DNA from: Scybalousia_A sp964626385
GTDB taxonomy: Bacteria > Bacteroidota > Bacteroidia > Bacteroidales > P3
Reading direction: 5' to 3'
Assembly (NCBI GenBank): GCA_964626385.1
Contig: CAZVEO010000036.1
Coordinates: 1 to 21,943, forward strand
DNA length: 21,943 nt
Part shown: in pieces, positions 21,840 through 21,943 of the stretch
How positions within the stretch are numbered: position 1 is the first letter of the stretch
Layout: each line of letters starts with the position of its first letter
Position numbers and translations under genes: made by a program
Notes under the pieces: generated by a model
What the model was told of the DNA's origin: nothing
The model's database searches: none
Seen by the model: only the letters and a program-made list of their open reading frames with translations

Positions 21840-21943
21840 AATCGGTTTACTGATTATCAAGTAGTTACAAATAAAAAACGTGCACGCATTTGGTCAGGTC
21901 AAAAAATCTTCGTAACTTTGTAAGAGAAAAAGATACCTACCTC
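21840..21943 (+). repeat. 104-bp conserved box, copy 2, cut by the window end
   Basis: Gap-free match to 13790-13893 with five substitutions. Upstream repeat modules are also shared, so it probably belongs to a second copy of the composite element that continues past the window end. Confidence 0.92.
21889..21920 (+). promoter_or_regulatory. Canonical Bacteroidota promoter inside the repeated box, copy 2
   Basis: TTTG (21889-21892), 20-nt spacer, TAACTTTG (21913-21920). Identical elements and spacing to copy 1, although the spacer carries two substitutions. Confidence 0.65.

Overview
The window is AT-rich and reads as a chromosomal segment of a Bacteroidota (Bacteroidales-like) bacterium. Four things in the sequence point there. 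One exported protein (14505-15284) ends in a type IX secretion sorting domain. DUF3276/PUR-alpha-like and DUF5683 proteins, both families best known from Bacteroidota, flank parA-parB. Several start regions carry the Bacteroidota -7 promoter element TAnnTTTG. Genes lack obvious Shine-Dalgarno sequences. I see no tRNA, rRNA, CRISPR array, transposase, integrase or phage gene.

Layout. A short exported heavy-metal-associated (HMA) protein (163-576, +) faces a long minus-strand cluster across a bidirectional terminator. Read in its own direction, that cluster runs yajC (9359-9036); terminator; patatin/outer-membrane barrel protein; lolD-like ABC ATPase (4-nt overlap); rlmB-like rRNA methyltransferase; then, after a promoter, aguB and aguA (agmatine to putrescine, overlapping genes), an exported degenerate M28 peptidase fused to a barrel, and a D-2-hydroxyacid dehydrogenase. 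From 9511 on, all genes read rightward: a dipeptidyl-peptidase IV-like S9 protease, glutamine synthetase with a strong terminator, a 1.2-kb gene-free region, a T9SS cargo protein, dapB with a ROK sugar kinase and a C69 dipeptidase (19 and 18 nt gaps), then DUF3276, parA, parB and a DUF5683 membrane protein.

The most unusual content is non-coding. A family of repeats built from tiny hairpins with 3-nt loops (CAGGC-ACA-GCCTG, CACCC-ACA-GGGTG, GGC-AAA-GCC) plus the motif AACCTATGCTAACCTAT occurs at the window start, upstream of glnA, in the 1.2-kb gap, across the 3' end of parA and after the DUF5683 gene. In the 1.2-kb gap the repeats form a roughly 800-bp transposase-free element (13508-14307) with about 93-bp terminal inverted repeats. 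Inside it is a 104-bp box, repeated almost exactly at the right edge of the window 8050 bp away. The box carries a canonical Bacteroidota promoter (TTTG-N20-TAACTTTG) pointing at a perfect 16-bp hairpin. This looks like a non-autonomous mobile or regulatory element that may make a small RNA. One repeat unit supplies the last codons and the stop codon of parA.

Functionally the genes are mostly housekeeping: envelope biogenesis (yajC, lolD-like, patatin-barrel), nitrogen and polyamine metabolism (glnA, aguAB), lysine/cell-wall precursor synthesis (dapB), peptide breakdown (DPP-IV-like, C69) and chromosome partitioning (parAB).
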